From: Heterostelium album PN500
Taxonomy: Eukaryota; Evosea; Eumycetozoa; Acytosteliales; Acytosteliaceae
Assembly (NCBI RefSeq): GCF_000004825.1
Contig: NW_008805063.1
Span: forward strand, 248,857-312,856
Length of the DNA stretch: 64,000 bases
Direction of reading: 5' to 3'
Numbering within the stretch: the first letter of the stretch is position 1; the number at the start of each line of letters is the position of its first letter. Both the position numbers and the translations under genes were made by a program. Shown piece by piece: positions 32,845 through 45,038 of the stretch. The notes beneath the pieces were generated by a model. The model did not search any database, was not told where the DNA came from, and was given only the letters and a program-made list of their open reading frames with translations.

Positions 32845-33266
32845 TATTTATTTTTACTTTATATATTATATTACAACTAAAACAACTTAACTAAACTAAA
32901 CTAAAACTAAACCTTTACAAAAAACTAATGCTAAACAATAAATAAACGCATTCACAAGTTTAATGAATTCAAATTCATTACAAAAAATCCAACAACATTT
33001 TGTCGTCTTAGATTTCCTTTTTTGGATTTTAATTTATTTTATTTTTTATTAAAATATATAACAAGGTAAAATAAAGGAATCGAGGGTATTCTTGATCCTT
33101 ATCAATTATTTCATTTTACTTTTTAACTATCATCCAATTTAAAGGTTGAAAATTCAAATAAGAAATATTCTAGTACTTTAAATATTATATTTTTAAAATA
33201 CAAACAATTTATTTAAATTATAAATAGAAACAAAATCTGTTCTATTTTCAAAAGAAATAAACAATT
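32845..33266. other. Intergenic region between thioesterase copies 2 and 3
   Basis: AT-rich DNA; a short CTAAA repeat near 32880-32912. No gene is seen. Confidence 0.5.
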
Positions 33267-33824
33267 TTACATTTTGTATCTTTTATTGATTCTTTTGGTG
33301 TGAAGTGATTTACAACAGACTTGACTGTTTGAATCATAAATAGTTGATTCGGTGAATGCCAAACTTTTTCCAATCTTATAGAGATGTGATTCAATCAAGA
33401 TCTTATCACCTTTAAGAATTGGTGTAGAAAAACTCATTGACATATCAACGCTCCATCCCGGTACTAAATTATCTATATCATATGTAGTAACAACAATAGT
33501 ACTAACAATATCTAAAAATAATAAAATAATAAATTAATATTGTTTTTTTTTAAAAAGAAACAAAGATATTCATTCCAATTTTTTTTTCTTACCAATTAAA
33601 GTTGTCATAATACCACCATGTAGAGTTAACATTTGATTACAAAACTTTTCCGGAACTATGATTGACATTCTTAAAATATGTCTATCGAAATCAACGTATT
33701 CCAGTTTCATCATATTCAGCATATAACTATCGAAACTAGGAATTCTTGTCCATTCATCTATCTTTTCTATAATTTTCTTTTCAGCAACCATTTTTTCAAG
33801 TACCATTTTTGTAAAACTATACAA
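33267..33824 (-). CDS. ACOT13/PaaI-like hotdog thioesterase, divergent copy 3
   Basis: Exons 33824..33593 and 33511..33267 (donor GTAAGA, acceptor TTTAG, phase 1) give 158 residues, or 152 if the second ATG at 33806 is used. The key loop is kept (MLTLHGGIMTTLIDIVST), with the central strand VDMSMSFSTPILKGDKI, but identity to copies 1 and 2 is clearly lower and the N-terminus differs. It is probably still an acyl-CoA thioesterase with different substrate preference (inferred). Confidence 0.82.
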
Positions 33825-34616
33825 ACTTTTAAAAACAAAACTATATAATTGTAAAAAAGAAAATATATTTATATTTTTACAACAACAACAACTTATAAAT
33901 ATTTAATTTGAATATTACCTTTATTTTTTTTGATTTTACTCCTATTTATACTTAAAAGGTTTATTATCACGTTGTAATCTAAATCATGAATATTCAAAAC
34001 ATATTCTGTTAAAGATGACTCTTTAAACTTTAACTCTTTTAAAAACAGTTTTAATGTTTTATTATTGGTGTTGCCTGTAACTTTTTGTAAGATATAAAAT
34101 TCAAACAAATAAATTTAAATCTTTCCGACAGACTATTATTTAAAATAAATAAATATGTCATCACTTTAAAAAACACACTCACTGTCCATTCATTTATAAT
34201 ATTAAAAAAGAAATAAAATTTGAAAAATAATCAAAAACGATTGGTTATTTTGTGTAATTTTATGAAAAAAAAGATATATATACTAAAACTGTTTAAATTA
34301 AAAGTATTCTTACTTGTTTTGAATTATTATTTTGTAGAATATTAAAAGTTGATGATATTCTAGATTTAAAATTATTTTATAAGATTGTTAATTGTAGCTA
34401 CAATTAGAAAGGAAGCCAATAATTATGTATAAGATTAAATTTTATCATTAGATAGGGTTTTTTTTTTAAAACTAGACAATAAAAAACAAAACAAAAAGAA
34501 GCTTGAAAATAAAATAAGAAAGAACTTTAAAACTAAATGAGACAGATTACTTTGTTTTTGTTTTTTTTGTTGTTGTTGATTAAAAAAAATATTAAATAAT
34601 ATCGTTATTTATTAAT
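33825..34616. other. Intergenic region with one weak small ORF
   Basis: A 71-codon frame at 33893..34108 (-) starts MFEFYILQKVTGNTNNK and is rich in Lys, Asn, Leu and Ile. It could be a fragment of an ankyrin-type gene or chance, so I do not call it. The rest is AT-rich with a poly(T) run near 34457. Confidence 0.4.
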
Positions 34617-36248
34617 TTATACAACTACCCTGATCGATCTAGGGAGTACTTCACAAATAAAAGGAGTGGTACCTTTCAACTCTCCGTCTATATCTATAAT
34701 TTCTTCATCTATTTGATCCTCTAGTTCTGATAAAATTGTATTACATTCGGTCTTTAAAATTTCAAGTGGTGTTTTGTCAATCTCTTGACCGGTCTTCTTG
34801 GCGGCTTTGATTCTCTTCTTCTCTTTGTGCAAACGCTTCTTTCTCTCTTTGTCCTTCTTGAATGGTGTAATACTGAAACGCTTGACCTGCTTATATATGA
34901 CAAAATCAAGCTCTGTGTGTGTACCATCGTAAATCTTTGCGAAAATGTTCATCAAATCGAATGTCTTGGACGATTTGATCAGGATGAGATCAAAGAGACC
35001 GTCATTCAGCTTGGCCTTTGGTGCCATCTTCATACCCTTGGCAGCTCCTTGAATATTATTTACAATTGCCAAACAAAACTCGTCCTCTAACGCTGAAATC
35101 TCACCATTTGCATCCTCGTACTCGATACGTGCCAAAATCTTCTCTCCCTTAAACAGCTCTAGCAGTGCAGCGGTAGTGTATCTGACAGCCTTGCCCATCC
35201 AACGCATCTTCTCGGCAGTGATATTAACTTTTGAACCGAGTCCCCAATGAAGAGAATTGAAACTATAAATAACTTCGGGTGGAGTCTCCAAGTGCTCCTC
35301 CTCTGCGAGATGTGCACCATACTCCATCAGAATGTCCGGTCTAACGGTCTTGAGATCGTGATATGACTTTCTCTTGGCGTCAAGCGAAGATGAAAGCTGA
35401 CTGGAATTGAGATCGACGTTGGCAAGTGTTGATTTGAGTGTACGGAATTCCATCTTTCTTCTATTGCACTCTTGTGAAATCATGTCTTTCTTGACACATG
35501 TAACCTTGGCTATATCGATTGGCACGGTGAGACCGTTGAGAATTCTCTCACAGATGTGCTTGATACTCAGAGTTCCTTGGAGCTCCATGACGAAAGAGTT
35601 ACCGGTACCGGCTGGCAGACAGGCGAGAACAAACTTCTCACGAGTCTCTGGATCTCTCTTCATGATACCGTTGACGGCTTCGTGAATGGTTCCGTCACCA
35701 CCGACCAAACAGATGGCGTCGACGTTGGTAACGTCGATGTTTCTGCACAGATCCTCTGCGTGTCCTTTGTATTCGGTTGGAATAATCTGAACGGTCAAAC
35801 CATGTACTTCAAAGTAGTTTCTGGCTTCATTCATGATCTTCTCACCAATCTTGGAACCAGAGAATGGATTATATATAATTGCTACACTTTGAACTTGTAT
35901 GCGCTTGACACGCGATGGCTCCAAGAACGATGGATGCGATAGTAATGAATTGTCGGTAAACTCTCTCTCTCCTACGAAATTCTCTTTGTCACTATCCATT
36001 TGCTCTGACCAACTTCTACGTGTGGCAGAGATAGTGTCTGCGCCTTGTGGTGATGTTTTCTCGGCCTCTGAAAATTCGTATATAATGGTGGAAGCGTTGG
36101 CTTCCGTTGGTTGTGAATGTTGATATACTGTCTTTTTACCTGAACGTTTCTCTAGCTTCTGCGCAGCTTTGGCCTTTACTCTCTCAGGGTCCATACGCTT
36201 CTTATCTTTTAAAAAGATATTTATAAATTTAGTTGCAACTTCAGACAT
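34617..36248 (-). CDS. Sphingosine/diacylglycerol-kinase family lipid kinase
   Basis: Intronless, 543 residues. It phosphorylates a lipid hydroxyl (sphingoid base, diacylglycerol or ceramide) with ATP. The DAGK catalytic domain starts near 120: SVAIIYNPFSGSKIGEKIMN, the nucleotide loop LVGGDGTIHEAVNG (183-187 GGDGT) and LACLPAGTGNSFVMEL. Later blocks typical of sphingosine kinases are present: FNSLHWGLGSKVNITAEKMR, GLFDLILIKSS and the C-terminal DIDGELKGTTPFICEVLPR. A Lys/Arg-rich segment near 455-490 may be a membrane-binding or nuclear-localisation region. The N-terminal 115 residues are low-complexity and charged. I favour the sphingosine-kinase-like branch, but substrate cannot be read from the sequence. 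Confidence 0.88.
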   Translation of the reverse strand: MSEVATKFINIFLKDKKRMDPERVKAKAAQKLEKRSGKKTVYQHSQPTEANASTIIYEFSEAEKTSPQGADTISATRRSWSEQMDSDKENFVGEREFTDNSLLSHPSFLEPSRVKRIQVQSVAIIYNPFSGSKIGEKIMNEARNYFEVHGLTVQIIPTEYKGHAEDLCRNIDVTNVDAICLVGGDGTIHEAVNGIMKRDPETREKFVLACLPAGTGNSFVMELQGTLSIKHICERILNGLTVPIDIAKVTCVKKDMISQECNRRKMEFRTLKSTLANVDLNSSQLSSSLDAKRKSYHDLKTVRPDILMEYGAHLAEEEHLETPPEVIYSFNSLHWGLGSKVNITAEKMRWMGKAVRYTTAALLELFKGEKILARIEYEDANGEISALEDEFCLAIVNNIQGAAKGMKMAPKAKLNDGLFDLILIKSSKTFDLMNIFAKIYDGTHTELDFVIYKQVKRFSITPFKKDKERKKRLHKEKKRIKAAKKTGQEIDKTPLEILKTECNTILSELEDQIDEEIIDIDGELKGTTPFICEVLPRSIRVVV

Positions 36249-39200
36249 TCAATAATTCTATATAATTTTAATGATATTTTGATATTTTATAAAATTTGAA
36301 AAGGCACATTATAATAATAAATAAAAATATAAAAGTAATGTATAGTATAAATAAATATATTTACGTAATAATATATAGAAATTAAAATAATTATAAGAAA
36401 ATGGAGATAGAAAAAAAATAAAATAACAATATATTAGTTCCTTTGGTTCTTGTTGTTGTTGTTAATTAAATTGTAATATTTGTAAAGTGAGTGAGAGAAA
36501 AGGAAATGGAAATGAACTGAATATTTATGTTTAGAGTGTTTTTTGTTTGTTGTGTTTGTTTTGTATCTTTAGCAGATCTCTAAATTATAGAAGCAATAAT
36601 GTTGCTATTCATGATTATATTGTATTCTTTTATTTTTTAAACCAACATTTATAGTGCTAGCCATGTGTAGTCGGCAATGTGATAATATTTACCTTTTTGT
36701 TGAGTAGTAGTAGTAGTAATAATAATAATAGTTTCCCAGTGAAATAAATAATGTGTGGTTGTATTAAGATTTGTTGTATATGTAAAAATTATTTGTTCTA
36801 CTGTTTGTTTTTTAATTTGAGAATAGAGAAGAAAAGACCCGACTATTAATAATGTGTACTGAGAAGTTCAATTCTTCACAAATTGGAGATCGGTATATAA
36901 TATTGGATACTATTAAATGTTGCTGTCGTTTTGAATTCTATTGAATAACAAGATGCAATCTATGCCTTATAATTTAGTATAAGTGAGTGAATAATGGTGG
37001 TTGTGGTGGTGTGTAACAAAACTATGGAGACAGTAACCATGAATATTCAACGATACGATATAATGATTTTATGTTTGATATTGTTATTATGATATTTGGT
37101 GTTATTTGTCAATATGTTTCTATGTTATGTTTTGCTCTTACTTTTGTTTTTTTGTTAGAATATGTTGTTTTTTGTTTTGTTTTAATTTTCCTGACTTTGT
37201 TTTTCTTTTTGTATACAATTTTGATATAAATACAATTGGTTATATTTTCAAACAGTTATAATAAATAATGATAATAATAATATATAAATATTATAAATGT
37301 TGTTCGTGTGGTTGGCTGTTGATTATTTTTTTTTTATTATTATTTTTTTTTTTAGATCTTTAAGGTGGTTAAGAGTGAAAATAATTGCTATTTTTATTTT
37401 TATTAAAAAAAAACAATTTGAATTATCAAAAATTTTGTGGTGGTGTGTTACTGTGTGGAAGGGATTTTATAAATTGTGTGTGGTTGCGAAATACAATGAA
37501 ATTTTGAGTTAAAGAATAATATTCCCGAAAGTTCAAAAAAGTTGTTATTGATGAAATAATAATTATTATTCTAAAAAGAATATATTTGTTCGAAAATAAA
37601 ATAAAATGCAAAAAAGTTATTTGGGTGTGTGATTAATTAATTAAATTAAATAATAATTAAATAATAAATTAATTTGTTTGTTTTAATTGTTCTTTTATTT
37701 TGAGGATGGATGTTGTTATAAATACTATTGTTGTTATTACTATTTTGATATCATTGAACAGCTGAGTGACAGAAAGATATTAGAAATGTGAAAAAAGTGG
37801 ATAGAAAGTTAAGAATTGAGTCCTTTTTAGATATGAATTATTCCAATGGACTACTGCACCCTCTGAAAAATAATATAATTAAAGCGAATGCATTCGCAAA
37901 ATATTCTTTTCTCTTCACTCTTTGGGGCAGGTGCTTCCGAAAATGTACCATGCTTTCGACACATTGGTAGGGGAAGCAGTTATATTTTGAATCGATTGGT
38001 TGAAATTGTTTGACAAAAATGGTTGGATCTAGAAAAAAACACACAAAAATACAATGAAATTTTTTAAAATTTTTGTTTTTAAAAAAAGTCCGACAATGGT
38101 AACCAAGAGATGAAATTATCGTTTCTTTTTTTTAGAATAAGAGAACATTTATATTGAAATGGTGGGGGTGTATTTATTTGTTTTTTTTAAAATAAAAAAA
38201 AAGTATAATAAAAAGACACACACACCAATTCAATTTACAAAGATTTAAAAAAGTAGAACATATTCAAATAGATCTGTTAAACACTTTTATGAATCTATTT
38301 TATGTTGTTTCTATCACTAATGTTGCACTATTGTTGTAAAGATGAAGTGGTAGACTTAAAGTGAACACAATTGTAATGCTTGTAGCAACATTACACAACA
38401 CAACACTATAGTGGTATCAATAAAATAATGAATGCTTTACCTTTTTTGTTTTTTTTAAATATGCTACTGCTATTGTCGTTTGTTTTTAATTTAAATCTTT
38501 ACTATAATTTGTTTTAATTAATGATTCTATTGTAGATTATTAGATAATGATGCTACTATATTGCTTATTTTTAAGTTTAGCTTTATGAATTGTGTTAATA
38601 ACTATTATTAAATGAACTTTTAACTGTGATATTATTATTATTGTTATTTATTTTAATGTAATATTATAATTTAAAAGAGTAATGATACTACTTATTTGAA
38701 ACAGATTTAGATACATAAAACTTTATAAATAAAATAAATAAGATATGTTTGTAATGTTATATATATGTATTATAAATAAATAAAATAAATTATTATTGAT
38801 TAACTATATATTGAATTTTTAAAAAAGGAAAAAAAGGTTGATTAAAGATATATAATTATCTTTTTGCTAGTGAGAGAATAAATATAAATAAATAATTATT
38901 ATTTTTAAAACAATTAAGTTTTTTTTAGTTTTGTTTTATTTTGTTTTATAAATCAAAAAACAATTATTTATTATTTGTTGATAAATAGATGTATGATTGT
39001 TTTTGAATCGTTATGATGCTGCTGCTGTTACTATTGCAAGGCCACCACCACACAAATTTGTTTGTTGAAAGGAAATTTAAAAAAGAAAATTAAATTAAAA
39101 AATAATAATATACGATTGAAATCATATGATTCAATATAAAGAATATATTTGTTCTTTAAAAAGTGTGGTCTTTGCTTCACAATAATGTATGTGGGGGTAT

Positions 39201-40769
39201 AGAAGCAGCATACTGGTGGCAGAAGAACATTCACAATACCAATTGCATAGTGTTTAATGCAGACATCGTGCGTTATTGGTTCGCCATCATCAAATTTCAG
39301 TTTTTAAAAAATAAAATCACCCCCGCACTCCACCAACTACCATTCCCAAATTTTTAAAAGCGATTGTTTTTGGTTTTCACCAAACCACAACAATTAATTG
39401 CAGTTATTTAATTAATGTGTGTGGTGTTGATTAGTTGTTTTTTCAAAATTGTCGAATTGGTTCGACATCATCTTACTGAAGGATCATTCACCGCTTCCTC
39501 TAAATGGCAAGTTTTTAACAAACAATGTCGAAGCAACCGGTCAGAAAGTTCACCATGGTATTATTATTGTGCTACTGGTTTTTTCTTACTTTTGAATCAA
39601 CACTACTACGGATAATTAATTATCTATTATTGCTGCTATTGTTGTTATGAGAGAATGTTAAGTAAAATCAAACCAACACGCACCATCATCAATTTCAATC
39701 ACTTGATTTATGGCAATGTCACTGACTGACTGCACTGTAATTCTACACACACATTAATCATTGATGATGTTGATGATGAGTGAATGCACTATATATAATT
39801 ATTGTTTTTTTTTTTAAAATAAACAAATCAAAGTTGCGTGCTCTGCAGTCATTGAACAACTAATCAATTAATCACTACTTTTAATTCCCCACAACAACAG
39901 TGAATTAAATCTGATGATGACCATCAGCAACAACAAGTGTTCCATTTGCAAATGCAATTAATCTTACTCAAAAATAAAATTTCCTTTTAAAAGATCAACG
40001 TGTTGGATTCATTGACTAATTGCAAAGTATTGTTGATTTTTAAAGAATAACGGGTATTCAAAAATAAAATAAAATAATAATAGAAAAAGAAACGTCAGAT
40101 GATGACACAAATCATTCTTCAATTATAAATATCTATCCATTTAATTATTAAAAAAAAAAACAATAGTTTAAAATAAATACAAATAAATATAAATAAATAT
40201 ATATTTTAGAAATGTAAATAAAGATAAAATTATTTTGGATTGTAGAATAAAATTCTTAAATGAAATGCTTACTTTTTACCAGGTCAAAAAATTGTAACCC
40301 CACACTCCGGAATTTTTTTTTTTTTTTTTAGGATTTGCAAAGATTAATTGAGATTCAGGAAGTAAACCTATTCGTGAATAAATTTGACCAACTGAACAAA
40401 GAATAAAAGAACATACATCTAAAACAACAAATATTTCTCAAATTATTACCTTTTAAAACAATATTTCCAAGAAATTTGATATCTCCTGTAGTATTTTAAA
40501 CAAAAACATATCTTATTTTTGAAACATTAATTTCTTGAGTGGAAATAAACCAATCATTCATAATTTGAATTCAGTGCAATGATCTTTAATGAGAAGTTCA
40601 AGTTTAAATTAAAAAAAAAAAAAAAAATATGATCAAAAAAAAAAAAAAAAAAAATTAAAAATAATTAAAAAAAAGATTTAAATTAGTTTGATATTATTAT
40701 TGTTTTATTTATTTTATTTATTTACTTAGCTGATTTCTATAAACTAGTTTAGTGTTAGCCACTACAAAT
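36249..40769. other. 4.5-kb gene-free region between divergent genes
   Basis: This is the longest stretch without a gene, between the starts of the lipid kinase (-) and NPRL3 (+). No open frame has protein-like composition. Islands of more complex sequence occur at 37790-38000 (see the hairpin entry), 39160-39360 and 39420-39620. The last two share the word ATTGGTTCG(C/A)CATCATC about 185 bases apart. Poly(A) runs lie at 40609-40627 and 40637-40655 and a poly(T) run at 40313-40329. It could hold distal regulatory elements or noncoding RNAs; I cannot identify any. Confidence 0.5.
37884..37978. other. Palindrome plus hairpin-forming island
   Basis: GCGAATGCATTCGC at 37884-37897 is a perfect 14-bp palindrome. 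It is followed by a possible two-part stem: TGCTTCC (37932-37938) with GGAAGCA (37972-37978), enclosing TACCA (37946-37950) with TGGTA (37965-37969). The patch is GC-richer than its surroundings. It is a candidate structured RNA or protein-binding element. Confidence 0.35.
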
Positions 40770-42963
40770 ATGTTGGGTATTATATTTGTTGTGCATACTA
40801 GTATTGGTGGTGATAAGCTGGTGTTTAGATACCCGTCGGTTACCAGAGGCAAAGTTAGTGATGAAACGATGATGGCATTCAGACAGCAACACCCGATAAT
40901 GACGCCTGCTAACAACAGTGGAGGTGGCGGTGGTCGTGGCGGTGGCGGTGGTAGTGGTGGTGGATCACTCAGTGGCAGTACAGAGTCTGACAATACCAAG
41001 AGTGCGGATGCCGGTGCACCCAGTCGTGCCGGTAGCTATGCAACCAACGATAATCAGTACATCTACAACCTGTCGTCAGAGATTCTCACACCGATACTAA
41101 CACCGAAACCGACACTCTGTGACATGTCATTCGAGTTGATGATAGAGAACACCAAATTCATTGGTCATCCTACACTGCTTTCAAATGATGATGAATCTGA
41201 TTCAGATGGTGATTCAGGTGATGAACAACATCATCAACATCACCAACATCACAATCATCATCAAGATGTCGTAAATGAAGATGTTAATAATCAAAAGTTA
41301 ACATCTTCTTCAATGTCAAGAAGATTTAGTACCAGTAGTAATAAGAGTACTGGTAGCAGTCATAAGAGAAGTGGAAGTCAACATAAATGTAAAGATGGTA
41401 AACAACATGGTAGTAGTAGTAGTAATAGTAAAAATGTAAATAGTAATGATAAAGATAGTAGTAATAATAGTAATAAAGATAAAGATAGTGGTAGTAGTAG
41501 TTCAACAACAAAAGAAAAAGAAAAGAGATTGGAATCATCTACAAATAGTACAAGTAGTAACAGTAGTAGTGGATCTGATGAGTTGACAATGTTCAACCTC
41601 TTGTTTGTAATGTCAACGAATGTTGGAGAGTTAAACGAAAATAGAGATAACAGTTTAAAGAGATGTGCATTAAAGATTGCATCCGCTTTAAAACATGAAC
41701 AAAAGAGGTAAGATGATGTTTTAAAAGAATTACCACCGATTCATTAAACTAACTTGATAGTTGCTTAAAAGATGTGGATATATCTCAAAACAAGTACATG
41801 AGATTATGTTGGTACGAGATGGTTGGCTGACGGAGCACACGCTGGACACTGGCGATGATAAGCCGAATCACCAGGAGTTGACCGATCGCATCTTGAAGAA
41901 GAGTCAGCTGGGTATGGAGATTAAGAAGATCTACGATGCACTGAACTCTGACAGACCGGCAAGCTTGAGAATCAACAATTGGATCAATCTACATTTGAAT
42001 ATCAATAACCCAGATTACTACAGCGATTACCCGATGCGACCTTATCACGCATTGCTCATCAACCTCGACCACTCCACGCTGCCGGCCAACACCGACACTT
42101 CGCCAGCGCTTCAGCGATTGCTCGATGTCGCCAAACCAACGAAATCATTCCGCGATCTCCAACTTGAAACCGACTTGCCACTCTCCTATCTCTACCGACT
42201 GTCTTCACATCTCGTCTACTGGGGTAAAGCTAAAATCATCAACATGCTAACGAAAAACAATGTATACGTTTTAACTCCACCAACAAAAATAACAGATAAC
42301 AATAACAATAACAATAGTAGTAGTAATAATAATAATAGTAGTTATATTGATATATCAAATAAGTTTAATATTCAATTTCCAGAGTTTCAATTTCAAGATA
42401 TTCTCTTGAGATTCAGTTCGGCACGACCTCTGGCCGAACACATATCAAAGTTTCATCAGAGTTATCATGTCACTTTTCTTCAGATTGTATGCTGGCTGCT
42501 TCAACACGATCTCATTATGCAGCTACATACCTATATTCACTTGATGATCACCTACAGACAGCAGCCAACCACCTCACCAAACACACCGCTGCTCTATCAG
42601 ACACCTCACTTCCCAATGACACCATCACACTTGCTGCCTCATGAGATTGCATTTTTCGAACGTATAGATGATAGTACAAAATCATATCTTTTATTTAAAA
42701 GGTAAAGTAGTCTAGTCTAGTCTAGTTCTTCTTTAAATCATAATCATAATCATAATCATTAACTTACAAATTTGTTTTTAATACTTTTCACTATTATTAA
42801 TAGATTGGTACCATACTTTAGAGGACAACATCATTTAGAGGAAATCATGTGGAGAGAGAATATCTCGAGAGAGGATTTAAATAAGATTTTAAAGAAATAT
42901 AAGAGTGTATTGATACAGGTTACACATGAAGGTGAATCTTTAAATAAAATTCAGAATCAATAG
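40770..42963 (+). CDS. nprl3: NPRL3 homolog, GATOR1 complex subunit
   Basis: Exons 40770..41707, 41772..42701 and 42804..42963 give 675 residues. With NPRL2 and DEPDC5, NPRL3 forms GATOR1, the GTPase-activating complex for Rag GTPases that restrains TORC1 at the lysosome when amino acids are low. The N-terminus MLGIIFVVHTSIGGDKLVFR followed by YP is the family's longin-domain start, and CDMSFELMIENTKFIGHP is the next family block. Later conserved parts include FNLLFVMS, the region around HEQKRCGYISKQVHEIM, PYHALLIN, and VPYFRGQHHLEEIMWRENIS at the C-terminus. Gly-, Ser-, His- and Asn-rich loops inflate the length. The first acceptor (TTAAAAG) is purine-rich but is the only one that keeps the frame. 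The start ATG at 40770 fits the family better than the upstream in-frame GTG. Confidence 0.9.
42704..42763. repeat. Intronic AGTCT and AATCAT simple repeats
   Basis: Within the last NPRL3 intron, a short (AGTCT)n run is followed by four AATCAT units. Confidence 0.8.
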
Positions 42964-43025
42964 TAACATAATATATATTTATTTGTAATTGAGTGGATGT
43001 TGGTGGTGTATATGTATTATAAGAC

Positions 43026-44108
43026 TTATACTTGTGAAGTTGTTGAATTTAATGATTCTGTTTCTGTTGTTGCTGCTGTTGTTGTTTTAGGTGTTTCATT
43101 ATTATTATTATTAGTATTGCTGTTTTGTTTGTTTCTTTGTGATCTTTCTCTTAGTCTTTTTAAAATTGCACTTTCTTTTTCTTCAAAATTACTTAGATCA
43201 TTTGTTGTTGTTGGTTTTGTACTATTAATATTAGGTGATTTAGTTGTTTCTGTTGATGATTCTGTTGCTGCTGATGATGATGGTGACGATGGTGATGTTG
43301 TTGTTTCAAATGTATAGTTATTATAATAACTACTATTACTGTAAGGTGTAGGTACTCTTTCTACTTTTAATTTATATTTCTTTTTAATCTCTTTTGTATG
43401 TTTCAATATCGATATTACAGTGTCTGCCATTTTAAAATAGATGATTGCATTCGATTTGTTGGTTGAACTCATGTTATCTCCAGTGCTGTTATCATCATCA
43501 CCCAATATCACAATCGAGTCGATTTGACCATAGGTTGAGAATATATCATTAAGTGCATCTTCACCATATTTCAATTTCGATCTCCATTTAATTAAAATTA
43601 TATTATTATTTTCGATTGTTGATGATGATGATGATGATGACGTTGTTGCTGTTGCTGTTGTTGTTATATTTGTATTAACCATAAATTTATCTCTAAACTC
43701 TGAAAGATTGCTTGTTTTCTGATTCAACTCTTTGAGTGTCTCTGATCTAAAGCGCATCGATTCTTTCTTTCGGTCGTCTTGTTCTTTTTGTTTCTTTCTG
43801 CGAATCTCTTCCTCCTGCGAATGTAGTTTATCTTTCATTGCCTTTCGTTTCTTATCCATCTCCTCATCTTTTCGTTGCTTCTCTCGTTTCTGTTTGAGTT
43901 GAGCGTCAAACTCTCCACGCATCTCTTTATCGAGCAACACCTTCTTTGCAATCGATATCTTCTCAAACATAACGGCAGCCTCTTTCGTCTTGTTCTTATC
44001 AGGATGATACAGAACGGATAACACTCTGAACGACTTTTGTATCTGCTTATCCGATGCATCGTATGCCACCGACAAGATGGCATACCAATCTTCAAATACA
44101 TCTCCCAT
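43026..44108 (-). CDS. dnajc17: DNAJC17-like J-domain plus RRM protein
   Basis: Intronless, 360 residues. Residues about 7-75 form a J-domain with an intact HPD (VLYHPDKN), able to stimulate Hsp70. A long Lys/Glu/Arg-rich helix follows (about 75-145), then an RRM-like fold (IILIKWRSKLKYGEDALNDI, FSTYGQIDSIVIL, NAIIYFKM). The C-terminal third is low-complexity with one charged helix (KESAILKRLRERSQR). This J-helix-RRM order is that of DNAJC17/Cwf23, a spliceosome-associated cochaperone. It converges with NPRL3, leaving only about 60 bases between the stop codons. Confidence 0.9.
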   Translation of the reverse strand: MGDVFEDWYAILSVAYDASDKQIQKSFRVLSVLYHPDKNKTKEAAVMFEKISIAKKVLLDKEMRGEFDAQLKQKREKQRKDEEMDKKRKAMKDKLHSQEEEIRRKKQKEQDDRKKESMRFRSETLKELNQKTSNLSEFRDKFMVNTNITTTATATTSSSSSSSTIENNNIILIKWRSKLKYGEDALNDIFSTYGQIDSIVILGDDDNSTGDNMSSTNKSNAIIYFKMADTVISILKHTKEIKKKYKLKVERVPTPYSNSSYYNNYTFETTTSPSSPSSSAATESSTETTKSPNINSTKPTTTNDLSNFEEKESAILKRLRERSQRNKQNSNTNNNNNETPKTTTAATTETESLNSTTSQV

Positions 44109-44353
44109 TTCTCACTCTTAACTAATTATTAGTTATATAACTTTATTAAAAGATAATAAATATAATATATATATTAAATATTTAAATAATAAATAAACAA
44201 ACAAACAATTTTACAACAATAAAAAAAGATTCCAATTTTTGTATGAACTAACTTTTTTTTTAATTATTGTAGGATTTTCAACAATCCATTCATATATAAT
44301 CTTTTGTATAAATTATATTTATTCTTTGTTAAATAATTTAATTTAATCTTTTT

Positions 44354-44719
44354 TTAAGGATTTACACAATTTTGAATACATTTTACAATTGTTTGTGCAC
44401 AAATGGAACTGACAAATACATTTAAACATTTTGAATATTGACGTCTACAATCTTCTCGACATATTAGAATTTGATTTAGACTGTTGTAATAGTTCTCACC
44501 TCTTCCTCCATGACCTGGGTAGTTGTATTGTCCTGATCTACCACCATTATTGCCTAATGTCAACAATCCATCGTTACCAATTGTCAGCAATCCACTTCCT
44601 CCATCATGATTATGATTGTTGTTTTCATCACCTGATCCACTTAGTGTTATTAAACCGGCTTCCACATAAAGAAATGAAATTATTATAACTAAAATTAAAA
44701 TACTTTTAAATGATACCAT
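44354..44719 (-). CDS. Small secreted Gly/Asn-rich protein with Cys-rich C-terminus
   Basis: Intronless, 121 residues. It starts with a clear signal peptide (MVSFKSILILVIIISFLYVE, cleavage likely after VEA). The middle has repeats of the form GLLTIGNDG / GLLTLGNNG and a Gly/Asn/His linker. The end (CREDCRRQYSKCLNVFV, then CAQTIVKCIQNC) holds six cysteines in a pattern suggesting three disulfides in a helical hairpin. Family unknown. Its general plan (signal peptide, Gly/Asn linker, small Cys module) resembles the ATG-less frame at 8947..9129, but I see no sequence homology. Confidence 0.75.
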   Translation of the reverse strand: MVSFKSILILVIIISFLYVEAGLITLSGSGDENNNHNHDGGSGLLTIGNDGLLTLGNNGGRSGQYNYPGHGGRGENYYNSLNQILICREDCRRQYSKCLNVFVSSICAQTIVKCIQNCVNP

Positions 44720-45038
44720 ATTATTTCTATTCCTAATTTAAAACTAAATTAATATTTTTTATTAAAAAAAGATATTTATCTAAAATATATAAATAAATAA
44801 ATTACCTTTTTTTTTTTTAGATAATTTTCTAAAGATATTAAAACTTTAATTCACTACTCAATGAAATTTACAAATTACACTATAATATTTATATTTGATG
44901 ATGATCAAAAAAATATTCATTGTGTGTCTATAAAGATAAAAATTATTATTATTTGTATACATGTAACAGGTGGTAATTATTTTAAATAATTTATTTTTAT
45001 TTTTATTTTTATTTATTTAAAAATAAATAATAATTTTT
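44720..45038. other. Intergenic region
   Basis: AT-rich spacer between the small secreted protein's start and the 3' end of DHX8 (both -). Nothing is recognised. Confidence 0.5.

Noticed and set aside
39270-39490. Two GGTTCG(C/A)CATC words resembling a tRNA B-box
   Set aside because: No A-box, acceptor stem or anticodon arm could be built around either one.
40752-40769. Upstream in-frame GTG as NPRL3 start
   Set aside because: Non-ATG start; the ATG at 40770 begins the conserved family N-terminus.
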